From contig AP014718.1 of the NCBI GenBank assembly GCA_002370555.1, forward strand, positions 1,550,001 to 1,614,000: DNA of 64,000 nt, read 5' to 3'. Below are positions 1 through 9,661 of the stretch, piece by piece. The translations under genes and the position numbers were made by a program. The notes beneath the pieces were generated by a model, which saw only the letters and a program-made list of their open reading frames with translations, was not told where the DNA came from and did no database searches. The stretch is from Arthrobacter sp. Hiyo4. Its GTDB lineage: Bacteria; Actinomycetota; Actinomycetes; Actinomycetales; Micrococcaceae. Within the stretch, counting starts at the first letter, position 1. Each line of letters starts with the position of its first letter.

Positions 1-1
1 C

Positions 2-379
2 CTCAAGGCCGCCGGGATGGAAATCTTCGGTGAGCCGATCCTCAAATCGGAAGCGGTCCTGATCCGCCGCATCGGCGAAGGCGGAGCCGCGAACGGCACC
101 GCCAAGGAGATTGAAGTCCTGATCCGCCGCCTGCAGGGTGTCCTGGTAGCGCGCCAGTACGTGCTCATGGACTACGACATCCGCAAGGAACTGGTGGAGC
201 GGGCAGCAGCTCTGACTCCCGGCCTGGAATCACCCACCGTGTCGCCGCTGCGCGATTCGGACTGGGTGGCCGTCCGCTCCATGGTGCCCAAGAAGGAAAC
301 CAACCGGATCATGGACGAACTCTACGACCTCGGCGCCCGCGCCATCCTGGTCAGCAGCATCCACGCCTGCCGTATCTGA
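2..379 (+). CDS. hisG: ATP phosphoribosyltransferase HisG, C-terminal part (truncated by window edge)
   Basis: First enzyme of histidine biosynthesis; joins ATP and PRPP to give phosphoribosyl-ATP. The frame is open from base 2 and the gene starts outside the window; the ATG at 17 is internal. What is seen is the end of the catalytic part and the C-terminal PII-like regulatory domain of long-form HisG ([23 protein letters not shown], then [15 protein letters not shown] at the stop), which in this family binds histidine for feedback inhibition. hisF follows after 58 bp on the same strand, consistent with a his operon. Identification rests on the C-terminal domain and the neighbour. Confidence 0.9.
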   Translation, partial: LKAAGMEIFGEPILKSEAVLIRRIGEGGAANGTAKEIEVLIRRLQGVLVARQYVLMDYDIRKELVERAAALTPGLESPTVSPLRDSDWVAVRSMVPKKETNRIMDELYDLGARAILVSSIHACRI

Positions 380-437
380 GCGTCCCGCCCGGTTCACGCC
401 GCGCCGCAGAATCAACCCGAGAATTCCAGGAGTCCCC

Positions 438-1214
438 ATGGCTGTAGCTGTACGAGTCATCCCCTGCCTCGACGTCGACGCCGGGCGCGTTGTGAAGGGC
501 ATCAACTTCGAGGGTCTCCGCGACGCGGGTGACCCGGTGGAGCTGGCGCACCGCTACGACACTGCGGGCGCCGACGAGCTGACGTTCCTCGATGTCACGG
601 CGTCCTCGGGCAACCGTGAAACCACCTTCGACGTGGTCCGCCGTACGGCCGAGGAAGTCTTCATCCCGCTGACCGTGGGCGGCGGTGTCCGCGGTGTTGC
701 CGAGGTGGACAAGCTCCTGCGGTTCGGCGCGGACAAGGCTTCCATCAACACGGCCGCCGTTGCCCGGCCGGACGTCATCAACGAAATCAGCCGGCACTTC
801 GGTTCGCAGGTGCTGGTCCTGTCCGTGGACGCCCGCCGGACCCGCCCCGGGTCCCAGCCCACGCCGTCGGGCTTTGAGGTGACCACCCATGGCGGCCGCA
901 CCGGTACCGGGATCGACGCCATCGAGTGGGCCAGGGAAGCTGCCGACCGCGGCATCGGCGAAATCCTGCTCAACTCCATCGACGCCGACGGCACCAAGGA
1001 CGGCTTCGACCTGGAACTGATCCGGCTTGTCCGGGCAGCCGTGAAAGTACCGATCATCGCCTCAGGCGGTGCCGGCGAACCGGCCCACTTCCCGCCGGCC
1101 GTGGCCGCCGGTGCGGACGCCGTGCTGGCAGCCTCGATCTTCCACTGGGGCCCGGACAACATGATGTCCCAGGTCAAGCAGGCAATCCGCGACGCAGGTT
1201 TCGAAGTCCGCTGA
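438..1214 (+). CDS. hisF: Imidazole glycerol phosphate synthase cyclase subunit HisF
   Basis: 258 aa, the usual length for HisF, a (beta/alpha)8 barrel that uses ammonia from HisH to convert PRFAR into imidazole glycerol phosphate and AICAR. The N-terminal [16 protein letters not shown] carries the first catalytic Asp (residue 12), and VLSVDARR carries the second. The phosphate-binding glycine segments ([16 protein letters not shown]) are present. The frame is intact, unlike many neighbours. The ATG at 438 is preceded by AGGAG 8-9 nt upstream. It lies between hisG and, across a convergent gene, hisI. Confidence 0.97.
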   Translation: MAVAVRVIPCLDVDAGRVVKGINFEGLRDAGDPVELAHRYDTAGADELTFLDVTASSGNRETTFDVVRRTAEEVFIPLTVGGGVRGVAEVDKLLRFGADKASINTAAVARPDVINEISRHFGSQVLVLSVDARRTRPGSQPTPSGFEVTTHGGRTGTGIDAIEWAREAADRGIGEILLNSIDADGTKDGFDLELIRLVRAAVKVPIIASGGAGEPAHFPPAVAAGADAVLAASIFHWGPDNMMSQVKQAIRDAGFEVR

Positions 1215-1240
1215 GTGTGATCTCGCTCCCCACCCCTTAG

Positions 1241-1883
1241 TTAGAGGCCGACTTCAGCCGACTGGAGCAGGGCGACGGCGTCCGGCTGGCCTTCGAAGGT
1301 GACCAGGGCGTGGCGGGTCCGGCCGTGGGCGTGCATCAGCAGTTCACCCGGCTCACCCACGATCGCCACCGAAACCGGTGCCCGCTTGGCGACGTGCCGC
1401 GGGCCGGACGGGCGCACCAGCACAATGCCCAGGTCGACGCCACGGTAAAGGATGGCCGCCCGCTTGATCAGTTCGTCCCAGAGGGCGTCCGAGTAGGCCT
1501 CGTCGAGGGCGCGCGGCGCCCAGCGGTCCACAGCCCGGCGGATGTCCTCGGTGTGGACGAAATATTCGATCAGGTTGGAGCTCTCGTCCAATGCCTTGAT
1601 ATTCATGGGGGACAGCGCCGGCGGGCCACTACGGAAGGTGTTCACGAGGCCGGTGTAGTCGTCAGCGGTTTTCAGCTTCGCCGCGAGCTTGGCGGTGGCC
1701 TTGTCCGAAGCCTTGGAAAGGCGCTTAATGATGAGGCAAGCCCTACGGCGGCCTTGCGTTCGCGAAGGTAAAGGTGCGCGGCAAGGTCCCTGGTGCGCCA
1801 GCCTCTGCAGAGGGTGGGGCATCAGGGCCGGCCGCCAGCAGGGTTTCGGCCAGGACTTCTCGGGACGGTTCGACGAAATGCAT
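1241..1883 (-). CDS. TIGR03085 family protein (DinB-like/MDMPI-type), frameshifted
   Basis: Opposite-strand gene between hisF and hisI. The protein begins MHFVEPSREVLAETLL (ATG at 1881-1883; a GTG one codon upstream is also possible), continues with CRGWRTRDLAAHLYLRERK in a second frame, and ends in a third (NIKALDESSNLIEYFVHTED to the stop at 1241). Reading through needs about two 1-nt corrections near 1820 and 1742. N-terminal helices with the conserved W-x-x-x-D-L-A-x-H pattern are typical of the actinobacterial TIGR03085 / maleylpyruvate-isomerase-like four-helix family. The substrate is unknown. The frameshifts are probably sequence errors. Confidence 0.75.
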
Positions 1884-2019
1884 CACTTGTGAAACTAGCA
1901 CGAGAGCAGCGAAGTTGGGCAGCAGAACCGCCAGCCGATAGGTGCCCTTGTTCACACACTGTTTGTATGTCCGTTGGTGCATATTCGGGGGCCGCTGATG
2001 AGGCACTAGACTTGGTTTG

Positions 2020-2426
2020 ATGTCTGAGCAGCCCGCCTCCGCCCCCGTAATTGTCCCGGCCCCGCCACAGGCCCGCTTCCTACTGCCGTCGCGGCCGCGT
2101 TGAAGCGTGACGGCGCCGGGCTGGTGGCCGCGGTGGTCCAGCAGTTCGACACCCACGAAGTGCTGATGCTGGGCTGGATGGACGATGAAGCCCTGCACCG
2201 CACCATGACCAGCGGCCGGGTCACCTTCTACTCCCGCTCCCGCCAGGAATACTGGCGCAAGGGAGACACCTCCGGCCACGTCCAGTGGGTCAAATCGGTT
2301 GCCCTGGACTGCGACGGCGATGCCCTCCTGATCCGCGTGGACCAGGTCGGCGCGGCGTGCCACACCGGCACCCGGACCTGCTTTGACGGCAGGGACCTGG
2401 AAGTCCAGACCGGCGAGGCACTCTGA
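2020..2426 (+). CDS. hisI: Phosphoribosyl-AMP cyclohydrolase HisI (one frameshift)
   Basis: Opens the adenine ring of phosphoribosyl-AMP in histidine biosynthesis. The start ATG at 2020 ([10 protein letters not shown]) is followed by a 1-nt frame loss near 2078-2085. The rest runs from [16 protein letters not shown] to the stop at 2426. Seen: the GWMDDEAL motif, the [11 protein letters not shown] segment and the metal-binding set D-C-D-G-D with CHTGTRTCF, which carries the zinc cysteines. About 134 aa after correction, normal for stand-alone bacterial HisI. trpE follows after about 120 bp. Confidence 0.93.
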
Positions 2427-2548
2427 CCCACGGCCCGGGGCGGATATCCTGCCCCAGGTGAACACTTTTGGCAGCATAGGACTGGCGCCGTTCCACACCC
2501 GGCGACATTCACCAGGCGACACACAAGAACAGGCGGCGAAGCATAGCC

Positions 2549-4142
2549 ATGCAGGACCTTGGAATCATCAGCCCGGGCCTCGAGGAGTTCCGCAAACTCG
2601 CCGGCAGCAGCCGGGTCATCCCCGTCACGCTCAAAGTGCTGGCGGACGCGGAGACCCCTATCGGCCTCTACCGGAAGCTGGCCCAGGGCCAGCCCGGCAC
2701 GTTCCTGATGGAGTCCGCGGCGGTGGGCGGCACGTGGTCGCGGTACTCCTTTATTGGCGCGAAGTCCCGGGCAACCCTGACCACCAAGGACGGCCAGGCG
2801 CACTGGCTGGGCCAGCCCCTGCCGGAGTGCCCCTGGACGGCAATCCCGTCGATGCCATCCGCGACACCATCGAAGCGCTGCGGACCAGCAGGTTTGACGG
2901 ACTGCCGCCGTTCACCTCCGGACTGGTCGGCTTCCTGGGCTGGGAGACGGTCCGCCACTGGGAACGGCTGACCAGCCCGCCGGAGGATGACCTCCACCTG
3001 CCCGAGATGGCACTGAACCTGGTGACGGACATGGCGGTGCACGACAACCATGACGGCACGGTGCTGTTGATTGCCAACGCCATCAACTTCGACGGCAGCT
3101 CCGACCGCGTGGACGAGGCCTGGGAAGATGCCGTGGCGCGGGTCAAGGCCCTCCTGACCACGATCAGCACACCAGTGGCCCAGCCGGTTTCCGTACTGGA
3201 GCCCGCCGCCCTGGATTTCGCCTCCAGCGTCGAGGAACGGTGGGACGAACCCTCCTACCTGGCCGCCCTTGACCGCGGCAAGGAAGCCATCGTGGACGGT
3301 GAAGTGTTCCAGGTGGTGATTTCACGCCGCTTCGAAATGGAGTGCGGGGCCTCGCCCTTGACGTGTACCGCGTCCTGCGCACCACGAACCCCAGCCCGTA
3401 CATGTACATCTTCAGCCTCGAGGACGCCGATGGCCGGGAGTACTCGATCGTCGGGTCCTCGCCCGAGGCCCTGGTGACCGTGACCGGTGAAGAAGTCATC
3501 ACCCACCCCATCGCCGGTTCGCGGCCCGCGGCAAGACGGTGGAGGGAGACAAGGCCCTCGCCGAGGAGCTGCTGGCCGACCAGAAGGAACGCGCCGAACA
3601 CCTGATGCTCGTGGACCTCTCCCGCAACGACCTGTCCAAGGTCTGCGTGGCGGGAACCGTGGACGTCACGCAGTTCATGGAGGTGGAGCGGTTCAGCCAC
3701 ATCATGCACCTGGTCTCCACCGTGGTGGGCAAGCTGTCCCGGACGCCAACGCCTACAACGTCCTGAAGGCGACCTTCCCCGCGGGCACCCTGTCCGGTGC
3801 CCGAAGCCCCGGGCCCTGCGTCTGCTGGACGAGCTCGAACCGCACCGCCGCGGCATCTACGGCGGCGTGGTGGGATACCTCGACTTCGCCGGCGACATGG
3901 ACATGGCCATTGCCATCCGCTCGGCACTTCTCCGCGAAGGACGCGCCTACGTCCAGGCTGGTGGCGGCATCGTGGCGGATTCAGTGAACCCCACAGAAGC
4001 CCTGGAGACCGTGAACAAGGCGGCCGCTCCGCTCCGGGCAGTGCACACGGCCGGATCGCTGCACAACATTGCGGCGGGATCGCTCCCGGCACCCCCACAC
4101 CAGCGACGCCGGCACCGCAGGGAAAGCCAGGGCGACGAATGA
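2549..4142 (+). CDS. trpE: Anthranilate synthase component I TrpE (several frameshifts)
   Basis: Converts chorismate to anthranilate with TrpG-supplied ammonia; first step of tryptophan synthesis. The ATG at 2549 gives [14 protein letters not shown]. Full-length homology is kept but the frame changes near 2830, 3345, 3528, 3745 and 3802. The N-terminal domain contains the feedback-site region (LMESAAVGG). The chorismate-binding domain shows [49 protein letters not shown] and GGVVGYLDF, all diagnostic. Length after correction, about 530 aa, matches actinobacterial TrpE. It overlaps the next gene by ATGA. Missing bases mostly fall in CCC/GGG runs, so sequencing indels are likelier than decay. 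Confidence 0.93.
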
Positions 4143-4740
4143 CGCCGGCCTGGGCCAGGAAATCCACACTGGTGCTGCTGATCGCCGTCCTTGCGCTGGC
4201 CGTCTTCGGCGCCACAACCCAGACCTGGATCACCGTCAGCCTGGACGCCAATCAGGTGGGCCAGGCCGCGGTGGACCGGAACACCCTGCCGGTCCAGGGC
4301 AGCAAAGCCGCCACCGCAGTGACGGCCCTGGCCGTCGTGGCCCTGGCGGGCGGACTGGCAGCATCCATCGCCGGAAAGTTCGCGCGGTGGGTCATCACCG
4401 CCCTCATCATGTTGGCCTCCGTTGGCATCATTGCTGCTGCTGCCACGGTGCTGGTTGACCCGCTGGGCGCCGCGCAGGGCTCCATCGCCGCTGCCACCGG
4501 GGTCACCGGCGGGAGCGCGGAAGTGGCTGTTACCGCCTTCCCGGTCCTCGCCGTCGTCGCCGGCGCCCTGCTGGCGCTGGCCGCGTTGCTGATCATCCCC
4601 GCTGGCCGGCACTGGAAGTCGCGGACCAAGTATGACTCAGCCACATACGGGGGCCCGCCGGCAGTACGGCGGCCGCCACCGGTCCCGTGGACGAGATCGA
4701 CAGCTGGGACCGGCTCTCGCGCGGCGACGATCCCACCTGA
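4139..4740 (+). CDS. Trp operon-associated membrane protein (TIGR02234-like)
   Basis: Starts at the ATGA overlap with trpE ([20 protein letters not shown]). Four hydrophobic segments lie at roughly residues 9-27, 60-80, 85-105 and 135-160, with the WITVSLD turn after TM1, the pattern of the Trp-associated integral membrane protein found between trpE and trpC in actinobacteria. A 1-nt frameshift near 4655 separates the membrane part from the polar tail ending IDSWDRLSRGDDPT with the stop at 4738-4740; without correction the frame would run wrongly into the next gene. The biochemical role is unknown. Confidence 0.85.
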
Positions 4741-4856
4741 CCCCGCTCGCAGCCAAACCCGAGCAGCCCGCTTAAACCTGGGCCACGTCTGCCGATGGGC
4801 AGGTCACGGCCAAAAAATGGCAGAATGTAAGCAGTATTCATCCCGAGGAGATTCAC

Positions 4857-5143
4857 ATGAGCAAAGCACCCGCTTCCGTATCGAAATCAGGCACCCGGAC
4901 CGTTGCCCCGGCGTCGTTGACCACAGCCAGGAACTTGGCCACGGCAACAGCCCCGCAGCCTGGACCTGCGTGATCGTTATGCTGGTCGGCGCGCTCATCG
5001 CGTCCATCGCCTTTGTCATCGCCAACACCCCCATCTTTATCGCCGGCGCATCCGTGATGGTCCTCGGCCTCATCCTTGGCTACATCATGCGCAAGGCGGG
5101 CTACGGCGTCGAAGGCAGCAAGCTGAAGAGCTCCGGCCACTGA
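4857..5143 (+). CDS. HGxxPAAW-family small membrane protein (one frameshift)
   Basis: About 95 aa. The ATG at 4857 is preceded by CGAGGAG. After one frameshift near 4930 the protein shows the family signature ELGHGNSPAAWT and two hydrophobic segments (VIVMLVGALIASIAFVIA; IFIAGASVMVLGLILGYI), ending GSKLKSSGH. This small two-helix protein is commonly found between trpE and trpC in Micrococcales. Its function is not known. The stop overlaps the trpC ATG (TGATG), so translational coupling is likely. Confidence 0.83.
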
Positions 5144-5964
5144 TGGCGACTGTTCTCGACGACATCAATGCCGGTGTCTGGGAGGATATGGCGGCCAGGA
5201 AACGTCTCGTTTCGCTGGCGGAACTGAAGGACCTGGCGGCGGCCGCGGCACCCGCCCGGGACGCCTGGTCGGCCCTCGGCGGCACCGCGGTGCAGCGGGA
5301 CCAGCTCAAGGTCATCGCGGAAATCAAGCGGCGCAGCCCGTCCAAGGGCGACCTCGCCAGCATCGTGGACCCGGCAGCGCTGGCGGAGCAGTACGCCGAC
5401 GGCGGCGCAGCCGTGATCAGCGTCCTCACCGAACAGCGGCGCTTCAACGGCTCCCTTGCGGACCTGGACGCCGTCCGTGCCCGCGTGGACGTTCCGCTGC
5501 TCCGCAAGGATTTCACGCTCGATGAGTACCAGATCTGGGAGGCCCGCGCCCACGGAGCGGACCTGATCCTGCTCATCGTGGCATCGCTCTCCGACAGCCA
5601 GCTCCGGGAGTTCAGCGCCCTCAGCCGCGAACTCGGCATGAACGTGCTCGTGGAGACGCATACCGAAGAGGAAATCGAACGTGCAGTGGCGGCTGAGGCG
5701 CGCATCATCGGCGTCAACGTGCGCAACCTCAAGACGCTCGACGTCGACCGTTCAGTTTTCGCCTCCCTCGCCGGACTGATTCCGGCCCCAGCACTGGTCA
5801 TCGCCGAATCCGGTGTGCGCGGCGTGGACGACGTGACGCATTACGCCGCCAACGGCGCCAACGCCATCCTGGTGGGCGAGGCCCTGGTCAGCGACGCAAC
5901 GCCGCGTGACCGGATCGCCGAATTCACGGCGGCCGGCGCTGCCGCCATCGCCGCCCGGGCCTAG
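5143..5964 (+). CDS. trpC: Indole-3-glycerol phosphate synthase TrpC
   Basis: 273 aa, intact. Ring-closing decarboxylation of carboxyphenylamino-deoxyribulose phosphate to indole-3-glycerol phosphate. The N-terminal catalytic motif VIAEIKRRSPSKG carries the active-site lysines; RKDFTLDEYQI, ILLIVASLSDSQL, LVETHTEEE, IGVNVRNLKTLDVD and IAESGVR are the expected barrel motifs. It starts inside the stop of the preceding small membrane gene (TGATG) and is followed after 71 bp by trpB. Confidence 0.97.
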   Translation: MATVLDDINAGVWEDMAARKRLVSLAELKDLAAAAAPARDAWSALGGTAVQRDQLKVIAEIKRRSPSKGDLASIVDPAALAEQYADGGAAVISVLTEQRRFNGSLADLDAVRARVDVPLLRKDFTLDEYQIWEARAHGADLILLIVASLSDSQLREFSALSRELGMNVLVETHTEEEIERAVAAEARIIGVNVRNLKTLDVDRSVFASLAGLIPAPALVIAESGVRGVDDVTHYAANGANAILVGEALVSDATPRDRIAEFTAAGAAAIAARA

Positions 5965-6035
5965 TCCGGGCACCCGCCGGCCTGGCGCCGGCGGCACAAC
6001 ACTTCCGAACGACCAACTTGAACAGGACGGGACTG

Positions 6036-7444
6036 ATGGCTGAATCCTCAGACAACGCTGACAACACCGCTGCGGACGCGTTCCTGCAGGGCGGCTCGCT
6101 GAAGCACGCCCGGGGCCATACTTCGGCGGCTACGGCGGGCGTTGGATGCCTGAATCGCTGATCGCCGCCCTGGACGAGCTCGAAGACACCTTTGAAAAGG
6201 CCAAGGCAGATCCCGAATTCCGGGCCCAGCTCTCCGACCTGAACAAGAACTACTCAGGCCGTCCCTCGCTGCTGACCGAAGCCAAGCGGTTCTCCGAGCA
6301 CGCCGGCGGCGCCCGGATTTTCCTCAAGCGCGAGGACCTCAACCACACCGGATCCCACAAAATCAACAACGTCCTGGGCCAGGCCCTGCTGGCCAAGCGC
6401 ATGGGGAAAACCCGCGTCATCGCCGAGACCGGCGCCGGGCAGCACGGCGTTGCCAGCGCCACCGCCGCCGCGCTCCTCGGCCTGGAATGCGTTGTTTACA
6501 TGGGCGCCGAAGACTGCCGCCGGCAGGCACTGAATGTCGCCCGGATGCAGCTGCTCGGCGCCACCGTGGTGCCCGTGGTGAACGGTTCCCAGACCCTCAA
6601 GGACGCCATCAACGACGCCCTCCGGGACTGGGTCAGCAACGTCGACAACACCCACTACCTGCTGGGCACCGCCGCCGGGGCGCACCCGTTCCCGGCCATG
6701 GTCCGCTTCTTCCACGAGGTCATCGGCGAGGAAGCCCGCGCCCAGATCCTGGAGCAGACCGGCAAACTGCCCGACGCCGTCTGCGCCTGCATCGGCGGCG
6801 GTTCCAACGCGATCGGCATCTTCCATGGATTCCTGGATGATCCGTCCGTGAAGATCTACGGTTTTGAAGCCGGCGGCGACGGCGTGGAAACCGGCCGGCA
6901 CGCAGCCACGATCACCCTCGGCAAGCCGGGCGTCCTGCACGGCGCACGTTCCTATCTCATGCAGGACGACGACGGGCAGACCATCGAGTCGCACTCGATT
7001 TCCGCAGGCCTGGACTACCCGGGCGTGGGCCCGGAGCACGCCTACCTGGCCGACATCGGACGCGTCAGCTACGAACCCATCACCGACAGCGAAGCAATGG
7101 ACGCGTTCAAGCTGCTGTGCCGGACGGAGGGAATCATCCCCGCCATCGAATCATCACACGCCCTCGCGGGTGCCATCAAAGTTGGGAAGCGCCTCACCGA
7201 AGGCAGTGCCGACCCGTCCGAAACTGTGATCGTTGTAAACCTTTCCGGCCGTGGCGACAAGGACGTGGAGACTGCCGCGGAATGGTTCGACATGCTCGAC
7301 GAAGAGGGCAAGGTCAAAGGCACTAACCTGTCCACCCGCAAGCCCAAGGGCCCTGCCGACAGGACGGAAACTGAAGCCGTTCCCGCCACAGCTGCCCTGC
7401 CACCAGCGCCGCGGACAACAACGAGGACGAGAACTGATGACTGA
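6036..7444 (+). CDS. trpB: Tryptophan synthase beta chain TrpB (frameshift near N-terminus)
   Basis: Condenses indole with serine using PLP. The true start is the ATG at 6036 ([14 protein letters not shown]); one base is missing in the CCCGGGGCC run near 6112, after which [14 protein letters not shown] continues. [11 protein letters not shown] holds the PLP lysine; [18 protein letters not shown] and the C-terminal NLSGRGDKD are diagnostic. The open frame stops at 7444, but another frame from about 7395 gives an acidic tail ([10 protein letters not shown]) ending at 7437 in a TGATG overlap with trpA, so a second indel near the end is plausible. Confidence 0.95.
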
Positions 7445-8243
7445 ACAGACGGCCAGCAAGTCCGCCGCCGCCATCGACCGTGCACGGGACGCCGGACGCT
7501 CAGCGCTCGTGTGCTACCTGCCTGCCGGGTACCCGGACGTCCAGGCCACCATTGACGCAGGCATCGCCATGGCGAAGAACGGTGCCGACCTGATCGAAAT
7601 CGGCATTCCCTACTCGGATCCTGTCATGGACGGCCCCGTCATCCAGGCCGCGACCACCGAGGCGATCGCCAACGGATTCCGGGTCGAGAGCGTCTTTGAC
7701 GTTGTCGCTGGCATCACGGCGGCCACGGACGTCGCCGTGCTGGTGATGACCTACTGGAACCCCGTGGTCCGGATGGGTGTTGACGAGTTCTCGCGCCGGC
7801 TGGCCGAGGCCGGAGGAGCAGGGCTCATCACGCCTGACCTCATCCCGGACGAAGCATCGGAATGGTTCGCCGCTTCGGACAAGTACGGACTGGACCGCGT
7901 GTTCCTCGTAGCGCCGTCCTCCACCCCGGAGCGCGTGGCCATGACGGTCAGGGCAAGCCGCGGCTTTGTGTATGCCGTCTCCATCATGGGCGTGACGGGT
8001 ACCCGCCAGGCCGTCAGCAGCAGCGCGGAGAAGCTCGTGGCCGACACGCACGCCGCCGGCGCCGAACGCGTCTGCGTGGGACTCGGTGTCTCCAACGCCG
8101 GCCACGTCCGCGAGATCGCAGCATACGCAGACGGTGTCATCGTTGGCACCGCGCTTGTTGCCGCCATCCGTGACGGGGGAGTCCCCGCCGTCGCCGACCT
8201 CACCCGGGACCTGAGCTCCGGACTCGTCAGGGAAGAAGCCTAA
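7437..8243 (+). CDS. trpA: Tryptophan synthase alpha chain TrpA
   Basis: 268 aa, intact. Cleaves indole-3-glycerol phosphate to indole and glyceraldehyde 3-phosphate and channels indole to TrpB. The start ATG at 7437 sits in the TGATGA junction with trp[13 protein letters not shown], the catalytic Glu in [42 protein letters not shown] and [10 protein letters not shown] are the expected motifs. lgt starts 5 bp downstream. Confidence 0.97.
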   Translation: MTEQTASKSAAAIDRARDAGRSALVCYLPAGYPDVQATIDAGIAMAKNGADLIEIGIPYSDPVMDGPVIQAATTEAIANGFRVESVFDVVAGITAATDVAVLVMTYWNPVVRMGVDEFSRRLAEAGGAGLITPDLIPDEASEWFAASDKYGLDRVFLVAPSSTPERVAMTVRASRGFVYAVSIMGVTGTRQAVSSSAEKLVADTHAAGAERVCVGLGVSNAGHVREIAAYADGVIVGTALVAAIRDGGVPAVADLTRDLSSGLVREEA

Positions 8244-8248
8244 ACACC

Positions 8249-9398
8249 ATGCAGATCCTCCTTCAGGCCGCCGCCCTGGTGCCGGCCAGCATCCCCAGCC
8301 CGGACTGGTCCGGCTTCGACATCCGCTGCCGTGGGGACTCTGCGGATCCACGCCTATGCCCTGTGCATCCTCGCCGGGATCATCGTGGGCCTGTGGCTCA
8401 CATCCGTCAGGTGGACCCGCCGCGGCGCGCCCGAAGGCAGCGTCTGGGACATCGTCATCTGGGCGATTCCCTTCGGCATCATCGGCGGCCGGCTCTACCA
8501 CGTGGTTTCGTCCCGGACGCCTACTTCGGGCCCGGCTTCGACGGGACCGGGGACCTGTGGCTCATCCCGCAGATCCAGCGTGGCGGACTGGGCATCTGGG
8601 GTGCCGTGGTTCTGGGCATCCTGGGCGCCTGGATCGGCTGCCGCCGGTCCGGTGTGAAACTCACCGCCTTCGTGGACGCCGCGGCGCCCGGACTGCTGCT
8701 GGCGCAGGCCGTTGGCCGCTGGGGTAACTACTTCAACCAGGAGCTCTTCGGCGGGCCCACCACGCTGCCGTGGGGCCTACAGATTGATGCGGACAACCCC
8801 AACTTCCCGGCCGGCATGCCGGTGGATACGCTCTTCCACCCCACGTTTCTGTATGAGTCGCTCTGGAACATCGCCGGCGTGCTCATCCTGCTGGCCTGGA
8901 CCGCCGGTTCCACTTCCGCCGCGCCCGGCTCTTCTGGCTCTACGCCATGTATTACACGCTGGGCCGGGTCTGGATCGAAGCAATGAGGATCGACGACGCC
9001 GAACAGATCAACCTGTTCGGGATCACCACCAGGCTCAACGTCTGGACCAGCATCTTTGTCTTTGTGGCAGCACTCATCGTGTTTGTCCTCCTGGGATTGA
9101 AGGCCGCCCGGAACCGGACACTCCCTTCCTGGCGGGCCGCGAGCCGGCAGCCGTCGAGGACGTGGACGCTGCGCGGGAAGAAAAGGCACCGGTCCGCGAT
9201 GCGGACTCTTCTGTCTCGGATAGTGAATCGCGTGATAATCTCCCACATAACCAAAATGGTGCCCGGATCCCTTCCACCCCAACGGAAGAGGAACCGGCAT
9301 TCCGGGACGGCGACAAACCCGTAACGGAGTCGCCGGTAACCGGAAGTTCCCGCCACAAGGCAACGGAATCCGCGCCGGAGGCTGGCACGAACAAGTAG
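8249..9398 (+). CDS. lgt: Prolipoprotein diacylglyceryl transferase Lgt (several frameshifts)
   Basis: Membrane enzyme that moves diacylglycerol from phosphatidylglycerol to the lipobox cysteine. It starts at the ATG 8249 (MQILLQAAALVPAS), directly after trpA. Frame changes lie near 8325, 8512, 8905 and 9110. Seen: RIHAYALCILAGIIVG, IIGGRLYHVVSS, the Lgt signature GRWGNYFNQELFGGPT, HPTFLYESLWN and YYTLGRVWIEAMR. The polar C-terminal tail of about 90 residues, ending GTNK at 9398, is longer than in most bacteria but usual for actinobacteria. The trp-lgt-glt order is common in Micrococcaceae. Confidence 0.92.
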
Positions 9399-9661
9399 GA
9401 CGCCAGCACGGCAGGGTAGCAGAGTCAACACTCGGAGCGCCCACACACCACAGCGTCGTGGCAACAGGGCCCATCCGGCCAGCAGACAGCAGCTGGCCGG
9501 TCAAGTCCGGGTCACGGGCCTGCGTAACTCTTCGTTGAGCAGGCCGGTCTGGCCTACAATTTCCAGTAAATAACACTTTGTTGTGCCCATCACATCGGCG
9601 CTTACAAGGCGGGCCAACGGTGTCCCTTCCATACGCACGATCTCGAGGAAGGACGTCTTCA

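Noticed and set aside
2549..4142. Programmed frameshifting in trpE
   Set aside because: Five shifts in one biosynthetic gene with no slippery sites or stimulatory structures, and the same pattern in many neighbours; sequencing indels explain it better.
9535..9560. Promoter candidate TTGAGC/TACAAT before gltB
   Set aside because: The spacer is only 14 nt, too short for a standard sigma-70 promoter; not listed as a feature.
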